A stretch of 64,000 nt of DNA from Streptomyces humidus (GCF_014649655.1 NZ_BMTL01000003.1:301826-365825), one strand, 5' to 3'. Counted from the stretch's first letter, positions 16,523 to 26,865 are shown. The notes: a model not told the origin generated them from the letters alone. Made by a program: numbers and translations.

Positions 16523-18067
16523 GTGACTGCTCTCACTCTCAGCACCGCCGCGGCGCCCGGCCTGCGGGCCGACGCGATCGTGATCGGTGTCGCCAAGGGC
16601 ACAGCCCCCAGGTCCGGGGACCTGATCGTCGCCCCGGGCGCCGAAGCCGTCGACAAGGCGTTCGACGGCCGGCTCGCCGGCGTTCTGGAAACCCTCGGGG
16701 CTTCGGGCGCCGAGGGCGAGGTGACGAAGCTGCCCGCCCCGGCCGGCTTCAAGACGCCGCTCGTGCTCGCGGTGGGGCTGGGCTCCGAGCCCGAGAAGGA
16801 CGCCGCTTTCGACGCCGAGGCGCTGCGCAGGGCGGCGGGCTCGGCAGCCCGCGCCCTCACCGGCGCCAAGAAGGCCGCCTTCGCCCTGCCGGTGACCGAC
16901 GCCGCCGACATCGGCGCGGTCGGCGAGGGCGTGGTGCTCGGCGCGTACTCCTTCGACGCGTACAAGCAGACCGCGCGCGACGGCGACGCCAAGGCCAAGA
17001 ACGACAAGGCGCCGCTCGCCGAGGCCGTCCTCCTCGGCGGGAAGCCGCGCGACGCCGCGCACAAGGCCGCGCTCGCCCGCGCCGCCACCGTGGGCGAGGA
17101 GCTCAACCGCGCCCGCGACCTGATCAACATGCCGCCCAACGACCTCGACCCCGAGGCGTTCGCCGCTCTCGCCCAGACGGCGGCCAAGGAGCACGGCATC
17201 AAGATCCAGGTGCTCGACGAGAAGGCCCTCGTCAAGGGCGGCTACGGCGGCATCCTCGGCGTCGGCGCCGGCTCGGCCTCCGCCCCGCGCCTGGTGAAGC
17301 TGTCGTACACCTCCTCGAAGGCGAAGAAGCACCTCGCCTTCGTCGGCAAGGGCATCACCTACGACTCGGGCGGCATCTCGCTGAAGCCGGCCGGGCACAA
17401 CGAGACGATGAAGTGCGACATGAGCGGGGCGGCGGCGGTCTTCGCCGCGGTCGTCGCGGCCGCGCGGCTCGGCCTGGAGGTGAACGTCACCGGATGGCTG
17501 GCGCTCGCCGAGAACATGCCGTCGGGCTCCGCCACGCGCCCGGGCGACGTGCTGCGCATGTACAGCGGCAAGACCGTCGAGGTCCTCAACACGGACGCCG
17601 AGGGCAGGCTGGTCCTCGCGGACGCGCTGTGGGCGGCCTCCGCGGAGAAGCCGGACGCGATCGTCGACGTCGCGACCCTGACCGGCGCGATGATGCTGGC
17701 GCTGGGCAGCCGCACCTTCGGCATCATGGCCAACGACGACGCGTTCCGCTCGGCGGTGCACGAGGCCGCCGAGGAGGTCGGTGAGCCGGCGTGGCCGATG
17801 CCGCTGCCGGAGCACCTGCGCAAGGGCATGGACTCCACCGTCGCCGACATCGCCAACATGGGCGAGCGGATGGGCGGCGGGCTGGTGGCCGGTCTCTTCC
17901 TGCGCGAGTTCGTGGGCGAGGGCGTCACCTGGGCCCACCTGGACATCGCCGGGCCGGCGTTCAACGAGGGCGGCCCCTTCGGGTACACCCCCAAGGGCGG
18001 CACCGGCACCGCGGTGCGGACGCTCGTGCGGCTGGCCGAGCTGACGGCCTCCGGCGATCTCGGATGA
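16523..18067 (+). CDS. pepA: Leucyl aminopeptidase (M17 family)
   Basis: 514 residues from GTG 16523. Two-metal cytosolic aminopeptidase that removes N-terminal residues from peptides. The C-terminal catalytic domain has the metal- and bicarbonate-binding motifs: VGKGITYDSGGISLKP (about 276) with catalytic Lys and Asp, MKCDMSGAA, and NTDAEGRLVLAD (about 355), the M17 signature. The N-terminal macro-like domain is present, so the protein is full length. Monocistronic, followed by a strong hairpin. Confidence 0.95.
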   Translation: MTALTLSTAAAPGLRADAIVIGVAKGTAPRSGDLIVAPGAEAVDKAFDGRLAGVLETLGASGAEGEVTKLPAPAGFKTPLVLAVGLGSEPEKDAAFDAEALRRAAGSAARALTGAKKAAFALPVTDAADIGAVGEGVVLGAYSFDAYKQTARDGDAKAKNDKAPLAEAVLLGGKPRDAAHKAALARAATVGEELNRARDLINMPPNDLDPEAFAALAQTAAKEHGIKIQVLDEKALVKGGYGGILGVGAGSASAPRLVKLSYTSSKAKKHLAFVGKGITYDSGGISLKPAGHNETMKCDMSGAAAVFAAVVAAARLGLEVNVTGWLALAENMPSGSATRPGDVLRMYSGKTVEVLNTDAEGRLVLADALWAASAEKPDAIVDVATLTGAMMLALGSRTFGIMANDDAFRSAVHEAAEEVGEPAWPMPLPEHLRKGMDSTVADIANMGERMGGGLVAGLFLREFVGEGVTWAHLDIAGPAFNEGGPFGYTPKGGTGTAVRTLVRLAELTASGDLG

Positions 18068-18099
18068 CGTTCGCCTGACGATCGGCGTCGCGTCGTACG

Positions 18100-18148
18100 T
18101 GCGGCTCCGCCGCGTGGGAGCCGGTCGCGCCCACGCGGCGGAGCCGCA
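18100..18148. terminator. Terminator after pepA
   Basis: Perfect 19-bp stem (18100-18118 with 18130-18148) and an 11-base loop, 33 bases after the pepA stop. No T tract. Confidence 0.85.
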
Positions 18149-18357
18149 TACCGGGACAGCCCCCCGCCCGCTCGGGACGCTCGTCCGAACGTGGGACGTC
18201 TCACACCCCGGCCCCGTGTCTCGTCGGGCTCCGACAAGTGCGAGGATGGGGCTCGGCAGGACAGGGCCCCCACCACAGGGCCGTACAGAGCGGCCGGACA
18301 CCAGCCGCCGACCGGTCACTGGAGACCGGCGTGGCGCACATGCATGGAGGACGTGAC

Positions 18358-19746
18358 GTGGCGAACGACGCCAGCACCGTTTTCGACCTAGTGATCCTCG
18401 GCGGTGGTAGTGGCGGTTACGCCGCGGCCCTGCGCGGGGCGCAGCTGGGCCTGGACGTCGCCCTGATCGAGAAGGACAAGGTCGGCGGCACCTGCCTGCA
18501 CCGGGGTTGCATCCCCACCAAGGCCCTGCTGCACGCGGGCGAGATCGCCGACCAGGCCCGCGAGAGCGAGCAGTTCGGCGTCAAGGCCACCTTCGAGGGC
18601 ATCGACGTCCCCGCGGTCCACAAGTACAAGGACGGCGTCGTCTCCGGCCTGTACAAGGGCCTGCAGGGGCTGATCGCCTCCCGCAAGGTGACGTACATCG
18701 AGGGTGAGGGCCGGCTGTCCTCCCCGACCTCCGTCGACGTGAACGGACAGCGCGTCCAGGGCCGTCACGTGCTGCTGGCGACCGGCTCCGTGCCGAAGTC
18801 GCTGCCGGGCCTGGAGATCGACGGCGACCGGATCATCTCCTCGGACCACGCCCTCGTCCTGGACCGCGTGCCGAAGTCGGCGATCATCCTGGGCGGCGGC
18901 GTCATCGGCGTCGAGTTCGCCTCGGCGTGGAAGTCCTTCGGCGCCGACGTGACGGTCGTCGAGGGCCTCAAGCACCTCGTCCCGGTCGAGGACGAGAACT
19001 CCTCCAAGCTTCTCGAGCGCGCGTTCCGCAAGCGCGGCATCAAGTTCAACCTGGGCACCTTCTTCTCGAAGGCCGAGTACACCGCCGACGGCGTCAAGGT
19101 CGTCCTGGCCGACGGCAAGGAGTTCGAGGCCGAGGTCCTGCTGGTCGCGGTCGGCCGCGGGCCCGTCTCCGCGGGTCTGGGCTACGAGGAGCAGGGCGTC
19201 GCCATGGACCGCGGCTACGTCCTGGTCGACGAGTACATGCGCACCAACGTCCCGACGATCTCCGCGGTCGGCGACCTGGTGCCGACGCTCCAGCTCGCGC
19301 ACGTCGGCTTCGCCGAGGGCATGCTGGTGGCGGAGCGTCTGGCCGGCCTGAAGACCGTCCCGATCGACTACGACGGCGTTCCGCGGGTGACGTACTGCCA
19401 CCCCGAGGTCGCCTCCGTGGGCATCACCGAGGCCAAGGCCAAGGAGATCTACGGCGCGGACAAGGTCGTCGCTCTGAAGTACAACCTCGCGGGCAACGGC
19501 AAGAGCAAGATCCTCAACACCTCGGGCGAGATCAAGCTCGTCCAGGTGAAGGACGGCGCGGTGGTCGGCGTCCACATGGTCGGCGACCGCATGGGCGAGC
19601 AGGTCGGCGAGGCCCAGCTGATCTACAACTGGGAGGCGCTGCCCGCCGAGGTCGCGCAGCTCGTCCACGCCCACCCGACGCAGAACGAGGCGCTCGGCGA
19701 GGCCCACCTGGCCCTGGCGGGCAAGCCGCTGCACTCGCACGACTGA
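18358..19746 (+). CDS. lpdA: Dihydrolipoyl dehydrogenase (E3)
   Basis: 462 residues from GTG 18358, with GGAGG 7 bases upstream. Flavoprotein that reoxidises dihydrolipoamide on the 2-oxo acid dehydrogenases, passing electrons to NAD. FAD motif LGGGSGGYAAALRG at the N-terminus; redox disulfide GGTCLHRGCIPTK (about 44-52); NAD motif ILGGGVIGVEFAS; C-terminal HAHPTQNE supplies the catalytic His-Glu. Followed 66 bases later by sucB, the E2 it serves, and probably cotranscribed with it. Confidence 0.96.
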   Translation: MANDASTVFDLVILGGGSGGYAAALRGAQLGLDVALIEKDKVGGTCLHRGCIPTKALLHAGEIADQARESEQFGVKATFEGIDVPAVHKYKDGVVSGLYKGLQGLIASRKVTYIEGEGRLSSPTSVDVNGQRVQGRHVLLATGSVPKSLPGLEIDGDRIISSDHALVLDRVPKSAIILGGGVIGVEFASAWKSFGADVTVVEGLKHLVPVEDENSSKLLERAFRKRGIKFNLGTFFSKAEYTADGVKVVLADGKEFEAEVLLVAVGRGPVSAGLGYEEQGVAMDRGYVLVDEYMRTNVPTISAVGDLVPTLQLAHVGFAEGMLVAERLAGLKTVPIDYDGVPRVTYCHPEVASVGITEAKAKEIYGADKVVALKYNLAGNGKSKILNTSGEIKLVQVKDGAVVGVHMVGDRMGEQVGEAQLIYNWEALPAEVAQLVHAHPTQNEALGEAHLALAGKPLHSHD

Positions 19747-19812
19747 CCCTCGGTCGAGACACGTCGAAGCGACGACCCAGACTTCCGCAACTCGTAAGGA
19801 GCAACCGAAACC

Positions 19813-21621
19813 ATGGCGGTTTCCGTAACCCTTCCGGCGCTCGGCGAGAGCGTCACCGAGGGCACCGTCACCCGCTGGCTGAAGGCCGAGGGTGAGCGCG
19901 TCGAGGCCGACGAGCCCCTGCTCGAGGTGTCGACCGACAAGGTCGACACCGAGATCCCCTCCCCCGCAGCCGGCATCCTGGCCTCCATCAAGGTCGCCGA
20001 GGACGAGACGGTCGAGGTCGGCGCCGAGCTGGCCGTGATCGACGACGGCACCGGTGCGGCTGACGCCCCCCCGCCTGTGGCTGAGGCCACAGAGCCGGCC
20101 CCCGAGCCGGCCCCGGCCGCCCAGCCGTCCACCGAGCAGGCGGCCCCGGCCCCGGCGCCCACTCCCGAGGCCGCCGCCGGCGGCGGCTCCGCCGAGGGCA
20201 CGGACGTGGTCCTGCCCGCGCTCGGCGAGTCCGTCACCGAGGGCACCGTCACCCGCTGGCTGAAGTCGGTCGGCGACTCGGTCGAGGCCGACGAGCCGCT
20301 GCTCGAGGTCTCCACCGACAAGGTCGACACCGAGATCCCGGCGCCCACCTCGGGCGTGCTGCTGGAGATCACCGTCGGCGAGGACGAGACCGCCGAGGTC
20401 GGCGCCAAGCTGGCCGTCATCGGCGCCCCGGGCGCCGCTCCGGCCGCTGCCCCGGCCCCCGCCGCTCCGGCCCCGGCGCCCGCCGCCGAGGCCCCGGCGC
20501 CCGCTCCGGCAGCTCCGGCTCCCGCCGCCCCGGCTCCGGCCCCGGCTGCTCCGGCGCCCGCCCCGGTCGCCGCCGCCCCTGCCGCGCCCGCCCCGGTCGC
20601 CGCCGCCCCTGCCGCGCCCGCGCCGGCTGCTCCGGCTCCGGTCACCCCGGCTCCCGCCGCCGCCCCTGCCGCGGCCGCGCAGGCGAGCGACGAGGGTGCG
20701 TACGTGACCCCGCTGGTGCGCAAGCTCGCCGCCGAGAACGGCGTCGACCTGGGCTCCGTCAAGGGCTCCGGCGTCGGCGGCCGCATCCGCAAGCAGGACG
20801 TCCTCGCCGCCGCCGAGGCCGCGAAGGCCGCCGCGGCCGCTCCGGCTCCCGCCGCCGCCCCGGCCGCCGCGAAGAAGGCCCCCACGCTGGAGGCCTCCCC
20901 GCTGCGCGGTCAGACCGTCAAGATGCCCCGCATCCGCAAGGTCATCGGCGACAACATGGTCAAGGCGCTGCACGAGCAGGCGCAGCTGTCCTCGGTCGTC
21001 GAGGTCGACATCACCCGCCTGATGAGGCTCCGCGCGCAGGCGAAGGACTCCTTCGCCGCCCGTGAGGGCGTCAAGCTGTCCCCGATGCCGTTCTTCGTGA
21101 AGGCGGCGGCCCAGGCGCTGAAGGCCCACCCGGCCGTCAACGCCCGGATCAACGTGGACGAGGGCACGATCACCTACTTCGACACCGAGAGCATCGGTAT
21201 CGCGGTGGACTCCGAGAAGGGCCTGATGACCCCGGTCATCAAGCACGCGGGCGACCTGAACATCGCCGGCATCGCGAAGGCCACGGCCGACCTGGCGGGC
21301 AAGGTCCGGGCCAACAAGATCACCCCGGACGAGCTGTCCGGCGCGACCTTCACCATCAGCAACACCGGCTCGCGCGGCGCGCTGTTCGACACGATCATCG
21401 TGCCGCCGAACCAGGTCGCGATCCTCGGCATCGGCGCCACGGTCAAGCGTCCGGCCGTCATCGAGACGGAGGAGGGCACGGTCATCGGCGTCCGCGACAT
21501 GACGTACCTGACCCTGTCCTACGACCACCGTCTGGTGGACGGCGCCGACGCGGCCCGTTACCTGACCGCGGTCAAGGCGATCCTGGAAGCCGGCGAGTTC
21601 GAGGTCGAGCTCGGCCTGTGA
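19813..21621 (+). CDS. sucB: Dihydrolipoamide acyl/succinyltransferase (E2) with two lipoyl domains
   Basis: 602 residues; AAGGAG precedes the ATG. Two lipoyl domains with modified Lys in [10 protein letters not shown] (about residues 43 and 171). A very long Ala/Pro linker (about 215-290) and a shorter one (about 85-130) separate the parts. The E3-binding domain is [28 protein letters not shown] (about 298-330). The catalytic domain ends with [13 protein letters not shown] carrying the His and Asp. With lpdA upstream and aceE (E1) 1.3 kb downstream, and no other E2 here, it may act as shared E2 for pyruvate and 2-oxoglutarate dehydrogenases, as known in other actinobacteria. Confidence 0.93.
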   Translation: MAVSVTLPALGESVTEGTVTRWLKAEGERVEADEPLLEVSTDKVDTEIPSPAAGILASIKVAEDETVEVGAELAVIDDGTGAADAPPPVAEATEPAPEPAPAAQPSTEQAAPAPAPTPEAAAGGGSAEGTDVVLPALGESVTEGTVTRWLKSVGDSVEADEPLLEVSTDKVDTEIPAPTSGVLLEITVGEDETAEVGAKLAVIGAPGAAPAAAPAPAAPAPAPAAEAPAPAPAAPAPAAPAPAPAAPAPAPVAAAPAAPAPVAAAPAAPAPAAPAPVTPAPAAAPAAAAQASDEGAYVTPLVRKLAAENGVDLGSVKGSGVGGRIRKQDVLAAAEAAKAAAAAPAPAAAPAAAKKAPTLEASPLRGQTVKMPRIRKVIGDNMVKALHEQAQLSSVVEVDITRLMRLRAQAKDSFAAREGVKLSPMPFFVKAAAQALKAHPAVNARINVDEGTITYFDTESIGIAVDSEKGLMTPVIKHAGDLNIAGIAKATADLAGKVRANKITPDELSGATFTISNTGSRGALFDTIIVPPNQVAILGIGATVKRPAVIETEEGTVIGVRDMTYLTLSYDHRLVDGADAARYLTAVKAILEAGEFEVELGL

Positions 21622-21640
21622 TCCAGGGGTCGTACACGGG

Positions 21641-21674
21641 GCGCCCCCGTCCGGAACTCTCCGGGCGGGGGCGC
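21641..21674. terminator. Terminator after sucB
   Basis: 15-bp stem (21641-21655 with 21660-21674) with one G-T pair and a 4-base loop, starting 19 bases after the sucB stop. Confidence 0.8.
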
Positions 21675-22056
21675 TCCGCTGTCCGTTCCGGCGCCCGCTC
21701 CCCCGACGGCGGACGGGCCGCCTTCGAGCCGTCGACCGTCGCCGTCGGCCGACGCCCTCCCACCGCGGCGCGCCTGGACACGGGCCCCGCACGGCGGCAT
21801 CGGCCCCGAGGAGCCGGCCCTCGTCGGCCACGCACCGCGCGCGGTTCCTCGGCCGTCGGACCGCGTCCGCGCCGTCCGGCGTCGCACGGCTGGGCCTCGC
21901 CCCGCAGTCGACGGGCTCTCGCCGCAGGGGTGTGTAAGGCTCGTCTCACCTGCGTAAAAGCGCCCCCGCGCGCCTCTCCTCCACGGGTCCTCGGCCGTAT
22001 TGTCTAAGCGTCAACGCCTCGGGGCCGATGGGCGGCCCCTGCTCGAAGGAGCTCTC
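21675..22056. other. Intergenic region upstream of the GntR-family gene
   Basis: 382 bases without a supported gene. At 21935-21953 a segment matches a DmdR/DtxR-type iron box at about 13 of 19 positions (half-sites AAGGCT and TCACCT). A 6-bp GGGGCC/GGCCCC hairpin (22021-22039) sits just before the ribosome site of the regulator gene. Neither is strong evidence. Confidence 0.35.
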
Positions 22057-22680
22057 ATGACCGCGCCCGTCGTCCACTCGCTGCGCGAACAGATCCGCGA
22101 GCACATCGTGGAGGGGATCGTCAGCGGGCGCTGGCAGCCGGGCGAGCGGATCGTGGAGCGGCGGATCGCCACCGAGCTGGAAGTGAGCCAGACACCGGTG
22201 CGGGAGGCGCTGCGCGAGCTGGAGTCGCTGCGGCTGATCGAGTCCGCCCCGAACAAGGGCGTGCGGGTGCGCAATCTGACGGCGGCCGATCTGGAGGAGA
22301 GCTATCCGGTGCGGGCCGGTCTGGAGGCGATCGCCGCGGAGCTGGCGGCCCCGGCGCTGGCCGAGGACTGCTCCGCGCTCGAGCCGCACGTCGCCGCCCT
22401 CTACGAGGCCGACCGCGTCTCCGACGGCACGGCCCAGGTGCGGCACACCGTCGGCTTCCACCGGGAGCTGGTGCGCGCGGCCGGGAACTCCGTGCTGCTG
22501 CACACCTGGGAGGGCCTCGGCATCGAGGTCTTCACGGCGCTGTCCATCCGGTGGCTCGGAACCGTGCAGCAGTCGTACGCGGAGGAGCACGACGAGCTGG
22601 TGCAGGCGTTCCGGCGGCGGGATCCGCGCATCGCGGACCTGGTGAAGGCGCACGTGCTGGGCTGCGCGCCGCGCCCCTGA
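22057..22680 (+). CDS. GntR-family regulator, FCD (FadR) subfamily
   Basis: 207 residues from ATG 22057 with AAGGAG upstream. Winged-helix N-terminus: LREQIREHIVEGIVSGRWQPGERIVERRIATELEVSQTPVREALRELE. The FCD ligand domain (about 80-205) contains the expected metal-binding pattern of Asp/His positions (HTVGFHREL). FCD regulators often sense small carboxylates. It sits between sucB and aceE, and a 17-bp palindrome lies in the aceE promoter, so control of pyruvate dehydrogenase is the obvious hypothesis. Confidence 0.9.
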   Translation: MTAPVVHSLREQIREHIVEGIVSGRWQPGERIVERRIATELEVSQTPVREALRELESLRLIESAPNKGVRVRNLTAADLEESYPVRAGLEAIAAELAAPALAEDCSALEPHVAALYEADRVSDGTAQVRHTVGFHRELVRAAGNSVLLHTWEGLGIEVFTALSIRWLGTVQQSYAEEHDELVQAFRRRDPRIADLVKAHVLGCAPRP

Positions 22681-22738
22681 GCGCCGCTGCCACAGTCGAG
22701 CGTAATGACGCTCACCTGCGGAAACAGCCCAAAACGGC

Positions 22739-22773
22739 GGCACGGGGTGCCTGACCGTAAGGCACCCCGTGCC
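22739..22773. terminator. Terminator after the GntR-family gene
   Basis: Perfect 13-bp stem GGCACGGGGTGCC (22739-22751) with GGCACCCCGTGCC (22761-22773), 9-base loop. It separates the regulator transcript from aceE. Confidence 0.8.
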
Positions 22774-22811
22774 GACTTTCCCGTAATCGCGAGGTTTTGC
22801 CCTTCGACCCT

Positions 22812-22841
22812 TTGATCGATCATCGATCAGGGGGTTACAGT
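22812..22841 (+). promoter_or_regulatory. aceE promoter candidate with overlapping palindromic operator
   Basis: TGATCGATCATCGATCA (22813-22829) is a perfect 17-bp palindrome. TTGATC (22812-22817) could be a -35 and TACAGT (22836-22841) a -10 with 18-bp spacing, so a protein bound to the palindrome would cover the promoter. It lies about 145 bp before the aceE start and 132 bp after the GntR/FCD gene, the likely binder. Confidence 0.55.
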
Positions 22842-22972
22842 CACCGACGGGCCGCTGGCGGAGCCGCACACCGGCGTCGCACCAGCGCCCCACGCCCTGT
22901 CCTGCCAAAGACCAAGGGCACCCCCCCGAAACACCTCACAGGGAACCCCCTTCGACTGAGGAAGGCGGCGAC

Positions 22973-25678
22973 ATGACCGACCCCCAGGCCATCCAGCCGA
23001 GCGCGCTCGACCAGCTCCCCGACCGGGATCCGGAGGAGACCGCCGAATGGCAGGCCTCCCTGGACGCGGTCGCCAAGGCGGCCGGGCCGCACCGTGCCGC
23101 GTACCTGATGCGCCGCACGCTGGAGCGGGCCGAGGGCAACGGCATCGCGCTGCCCAAGCTGCTCGAGACGGACTACGTCAACACCATCCCCACCGCCGCC
23201 GAGCCGTCCGCGCCCGGCGACCCGGAGATGGAGCGCAGGATCACCGCGTGGAACCGCTGGAACGCGGCCGCGATGGTCACCCGCGGCAGCAAACACGGCG
23301 TCGGCGGCCACATCGCCACCTTCGCCTCCGCGGCCTGGCTCTACGAGACCGGCTTCAACCACTTCTTCCGGGGCAAGGAGGCCGACGGCTCGGGCGACCA
23401 GCTCTACATCCAGGGCCACGCCTCCCCCGGCATCTACGCCCGCGCCTTCCTCGACGGCCGGCTGACCGAGCAGCACCTGGACAACTTCCGCCAGGAGGCG
23501 GGCGGCGCGGGCCTCCCGTCCTACCCGCACCCGCGGCGGCTGCCCTGGCTGTGGGAGTTCCCGACGGTGTCGATGGGTCTCGGCCCGCTCTCCGCCATCT
23601 ACCAGGCGCGCTTCAACCGCTATCTCACCAACCGTGCCGTCAAGGACGTCTCCGCCTCCCACGTGTGGGCGTTCCTCGGCGACGGCGAGATGGACGAGCC
23701 CGAGTCGACGGCGGCCCTCGCGCTCGCCGCCCGCGAGGGTCTCGACAACCTGACGTTCGTCATCAACTGCAACCTCCAGCGCCTCGACGGCCCGGTCCGC
23801 GCCAACTTCAAGATCGTGCAGGAGCTGGAGGCCCAGTTCCGCGGCGCCGGCTGGAACGTGATCAAGTCGCTGTGGGGCTCCGCCTGGGACGAGCTGTTCC
23901 AGCTCGACACCACGGGCGCGCTGGTGCGCCGGCTGCGCGAGGTGCCGGACGCGCAGGTGCAGACGTACCAGACGCGCGACGCGGCCTACATCCGCCAGGA
24001 CTTCTTCGGCAAGGACCCGGCGCTCGCCGAGATGGCGAAGCTGCTGAGCGACGACAAGATCCTGGAGTGCTTCCACCTTTCGCGCGGCGGTCACGAGGCC
24101 GGCAAGGTCTACGCGGCCTACAAGGCGGCCGTGGAGTTCAAGGGCGCTCCGACGGTCATCCTGGCCCAGACGGTCAAGGGTCACACCCTCGGCGAGGGCT
24201 TCGCGTCGAAGAACGCCAACCACCAGATGAAGAAGCTCTCGGTGGACGAGTTCAAGGCGATGCGCGACCTGCTCGAGCTGCCGATCTCCGACGCGCAGTT
24301 CATCGACGGCGTCGTCCCCTACGGCCACCCGGGCGCGGACGCCCCCGAGGTCCGCTACCTCCAGGAGCGCCGCGCGGCCCTCGGCGGTCCCGCGCCGGCC
24401 CGCCGCACGCACGCCCTCGCACCGCTGCCGGCCCCGGCCGACAAGACGTTCGCGTCGTTCGACAAGGGCTCCGGCTCGCAGAGCGTTGCGACCACCATGG
24501 CCTTCGTCCGCCTGATCAAGGACCTGGTCCGCGACAAGGAGACCGGGAAGCGCTGGGTGCCCATCGTCCCCGACGAGGCGCGCACCTTCGGCATGGAGAG
24601 CCTGTTCCCGTCGCTCGGGATCTACTCCCCCAAGGGCCAGACGTACGAGCCGGTCGACCGCGACCAGCTGATGTACTACAAGGAGGCCGAGAACGGCCAG
24701 ATCCTCAACGAGGGGATCACCGAGGCCGGTTCGATGGCCGACTTCATCGCCGCATCGACGTCGTACGCGACGCACGGCGAGGCGATGATCCCGTTCTACA
24801 TCTTCTACTCGATGTTCGGCTGGCAGCGCACGGCCGACCAGATGTGGCAGCTCGGCGACCAGCTCGGCCGCGGCTTCCTCGTCGGCGCGACGGCCGGCCG
24901 GACGACCCTGACGGGCGAGGGCCTCCAGCACGCCGACGGCCACTCGCCGGTCATCGCCGCGACCAACCCGGCCGCTCTCAGCTACGACCCGGCGTTCGCG
25001 TACGAGATCGCGGCGATCGTCAAGGACGGTCTGCGCCGCATGTACGGCGAGGCGGCCCCGGGTGAGGACCAGAACGTCTTCTACTACCTCACCGTCTACA
25101 ACGAGCCGATGCCGCAGCCGGCCAAGCCCGCCGCGCCCGGCGTGGACGAGGGCATCCTCAAGGGCCTGTACCGCTTCAACACGGCGGAGTCGGCCGGCGT
25201 GGAAATCGCGGCGGCCAACGCCCCGCGCATCCAGCTGCTGGCCTCGGGCACGGCGATCCACTGGACGCTGAAGGCGCAGAAGCTGCTCGCCGAGGAGTGG
25301 GGCGTGGCCGCCGACGTGTGGTCCGCGACCTCCTGGACCGAGCTGCGCCGCGACGCGCTGGAGGCCGACGCGGCCCTCCTGCGCGGCGAGGAGCGGACGC
25401 CGTACGTCCGCCGGGCGCTGCAGGGCGCCGAGGGCCCGGTGCTCGCGGTCTCCGACTACATGCGCCAGGTGCCGGACCAGATCGCGCAGTGGGTCGAGCA
25501 GGACTGGTCCTCGCTGGGCGCGGACGGCTTCGGTCTGTCCGACACCCGCGAGGCGGCCCGCCGTCACTTCGGCGTGGACGCGGAGTCGGTCGTCGTGGCG
25601 GCACTGGCGCAGCTCGCCCGCCGCGGCGAGGTCAAGGCGTCGGCGGTGAAGGAGGCCCGCGAGCGGTACGGCCTGTAG
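22973..25678 (+). CDS. aceE: Pyruvate dehydrogenase E1 component, homodimeric AceE type
   Basis: 901 residues, close to the family length. Decarboxylates pyruvate with thiamine diphosphate and acetylates lipoyl-E2. N-terminal [29 protein letters not shown]; substrate and ThDP region [26 protein letters not shown]; ThDP motif [10 protein letters not shown]...[15 protein letters not shown] (about 236-270); C-terminal transketolase-like domain. ATG 22973 is preceded by GAGGAAGG. No aceF follows, so the E2 partner is probably the sucB product 1.3 kb upstream, with lpdA as E3. Confidence 0.96.
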   Translation: MTDPQAIQPSALDQLPDRDPEETAEWQASLDAVAKAAGPHRAAYLMRRTLERAEGNGIALPKLLETDYVNTIPTAAEPSAPGDPEMERRITAWNRWNAAAMVTRGSKHGVGGHIATFASAAWLYETGFNHFFRGKEADGSGDQLYIQGHASPGIYARAFLDGRLTEQHLDNFRQEAGGAGLPSYPHPRRLPWLWEFPTVSMGLGPLSAIYQARFNRYLTNRAVKDVSASHVWAFLGDGEMDEPESTAALALAAREGLDNLTFVINCNLQRLDGPVRANFKIVQELEAQFRGAGWNVIKSLWGSAWDELFQLDTTGALVRRLREVPDAQVQTYQTRDAAYIRQDFFGKDPALAEMAKLLSDDKILECFHLSRGGHEAGKVYAAYKAAVEFKGAPTVILAQTVKGHTLGEGFASKNANHQMKKLSVDEFKAMRDLLELPISDAQFIDGVVPYGHPGADAPEVRYLQERRAALGGPAPARRTHALAPLPAPADKTFASFDKGSGSQSVATTMAFVRLIKDLVRDKETGKRWVPIVPDEARTFGMESLFPSLGIYSPKGQTYEPVDRDQLMYYKEAENGQILNEGITEAGSMADFIAASTSYATHGEAMIPFYIFYSMFGWQRTADQMWQLGDQLGRGFLVGATAGRTTLTGEGLQHADGHSPVIAATNPAALSYDPAFAYEIAAIVKDGLRRMYGEAAPGEDQNVFYYLTVYNEPMPQPAKPAAPGVDEGILKGLYRFNTAESAGVEIAAANAPRIQLLASGTAIHWTLKAQKLLAEEWGVAADVWSATSWTELRRDALEADAALLRGEERTPYVRRALQGAEGPVLAVSDYMRQVPDQIAQWVEQDWSSLGADGFGLSDTREAARRHFGVDAESVVVAALAQLARRGEVKASAVKEARERYGL

Positions 25679-25706
25679 GCGGCCGGCCGATCGCGGCGTC
25701 ACGGGG

Positions 25707-25729
25707 GGGTACGGCTTCGGCCCGTACCC
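25707..25729. terminator. Probable aceE terminator
   Basis: 8-bp stem GGGTACGG / CCGTACCC with a CTTCGGC loop, 29 bases after the aceE stop. Confidence 0.6.
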
Positions 25730-25881
25730 GCTTCGCCGTCACGGGCCCGCGGCGAGCGGCGCACCCGCCCCTCGACCGCCTCACGGCCGTGAGCTTCGGG
25801 GCGCGGCCCGGCGCCGGCCCCGCGCGCGGGCCGGAGGGGGCGTCGCGCCCCGTTGTCGGCGGGGCCCGGCATCATGGGCGC

Positions 25882-26865
25882 ATGCGTGCTGCCCGCCTCA
25901 TCAAGATGGTGCTCCTCCTGCAGTCCCGGCCCGCCATGACCGCCGCCGAGCTGGCCCGGGAGCTGGAGGTGTCGGAGCGTACGGTCACGCGGGACGCGCA
26001 GGCGCTGTCGGAGGCCGGCGTGCCGGTCTACGCGGAGCGGGGCCGGGCCGGCGGGTACCGGCTCGTCGGCGGGTACCGGACCCGGTTGACGGGGCTGGGG
26101 CGCGGTGAGGCCGAGGCGCTGTTCCTCAGCGGGGTGCCGGGGGCGCTGCGCGAGATGGGGCTGGCGGACCTCGCCTCGGCCGCGCGGCTGAAGGTCTCGG
26201 CGGCGCTGCTGCCGTCCCTCCAGGACGCCCCGCGGGCGGCGGCGCAGCGGTTCCATCTCGACGCGCCCGCGTGGTTCCGGGAGCCGAAGGCGCCGGCGCT
26301 GCTGCCGCTGATCGCGGACGCGGTGTGGGACGACCGGTGCGTCCGGGCCCGCTACCGGCGCGGCGACCGGGAGGCGGATCGGGAGCTGGAGCCTTACGGG
26401 CTCGTGCTCAAGGCGGGGGTCTGGTATCTGTGCGCCCGGGTGCGGGGCGACGGCGGCGGTGCGTTCCGGACGTACCGGATCGACCGGTTCGTCGACGCCG
26501 AGGCCCTGAAGGATCGTTTCAGCCGGGACGAAGAGTTCGACCTCCCCGCGTTCTGGGCCGAGCAGGCCGAGCGCTTCGCGCGGTCGATCCTGCGGACCGA
26601 GGTGGTCGTGCGGCTGTCGGAGGCGGGGATGCGCGCGCTGCCGCACACCGTGGACCCGGTGGCCGCCAGGGACGCGCTGGCCGCCGCCGGGGAGGCGGAC
26701 GCCCGGGGGTGGGTGACGGTCACGCTGGGCGTGGAGTCGCAGGACGTGGCGCACGCCCAGCTCACGGCGCTGGGGGCGGAGGCCGAGGTGATCTCCCCGG
26801 CGCCCCTGCGTGAACGGTTCGCCGAGGACGCGGCAAGACTGGCGGAGTTGTACCGGCCGGCGTGA
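25882..26865 (+). CDS. WYL-domain transcriptional regulator
   Basis: 327 residues. N-terminal HTH_11 winged helix: LIKMVLLLQSRPAMTAAELARELEVSERTVTRDAQALSEAGVPVYAERGRAGGYRL. The WYL domain (about 145-230) has LEPYGLVLKAGVWYLCARVRG and FRTYRIDRF; the W-Y-L positions read WYL in VWYLCA. WYL domains bind nucleic acid or small ligands and often control DNA-damage or defence genes; the neighbours here give no hint of either. Downstream gene starts 53 bases later. Confidence 0.9.
   Translation: MRAARLIKMVLLLQSRPAMTAAELARELEVSERTVTRDAQALSEAGVPVYAERGRAGGYRLVGGYRTRLTGLGRGEAEALFLSGVPGALREMGLADLASAARLKVSAALLPSLQDAPRAAAQRFHLDAPAWFREPKAPALLPLIADAVWDDRCVRARYRRGDREADRELEPYGLVLKAGVWYLCARVRGDGGGAFRTYRIDRFVDAEALKDRFSRDEEFDLPAFWAEQAERFARSILRTEVVVRLSEAGMRALPHTVDPVAARDALAAAGEADARGWVTVTLGVESQDVAHAQLTALGAEAEVISPAPLRERFAEDAARLAELYRPA

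Noticed and set aside
20440..20700. Ala/Pro codon repeats in sucB as a microsatellite-like element
   Set aside because: They encode the flexible linker normal for multi-lipoyl E2 proteins, and the frame stays intact.
18388..21831. Open frame of about 1150 codons opposite lpdA and sucB
   Set aside because: It is the antisense of two strongly supported genes and arises from high GC and Ala/Pro codons; its predicted protein is low-complexity R/G/L without domains.
22841..25702. Open frame of about 950 codons opposite aceE
   Set aside because: Same GC artefact; aceE has all family motifs and normal codon bias.
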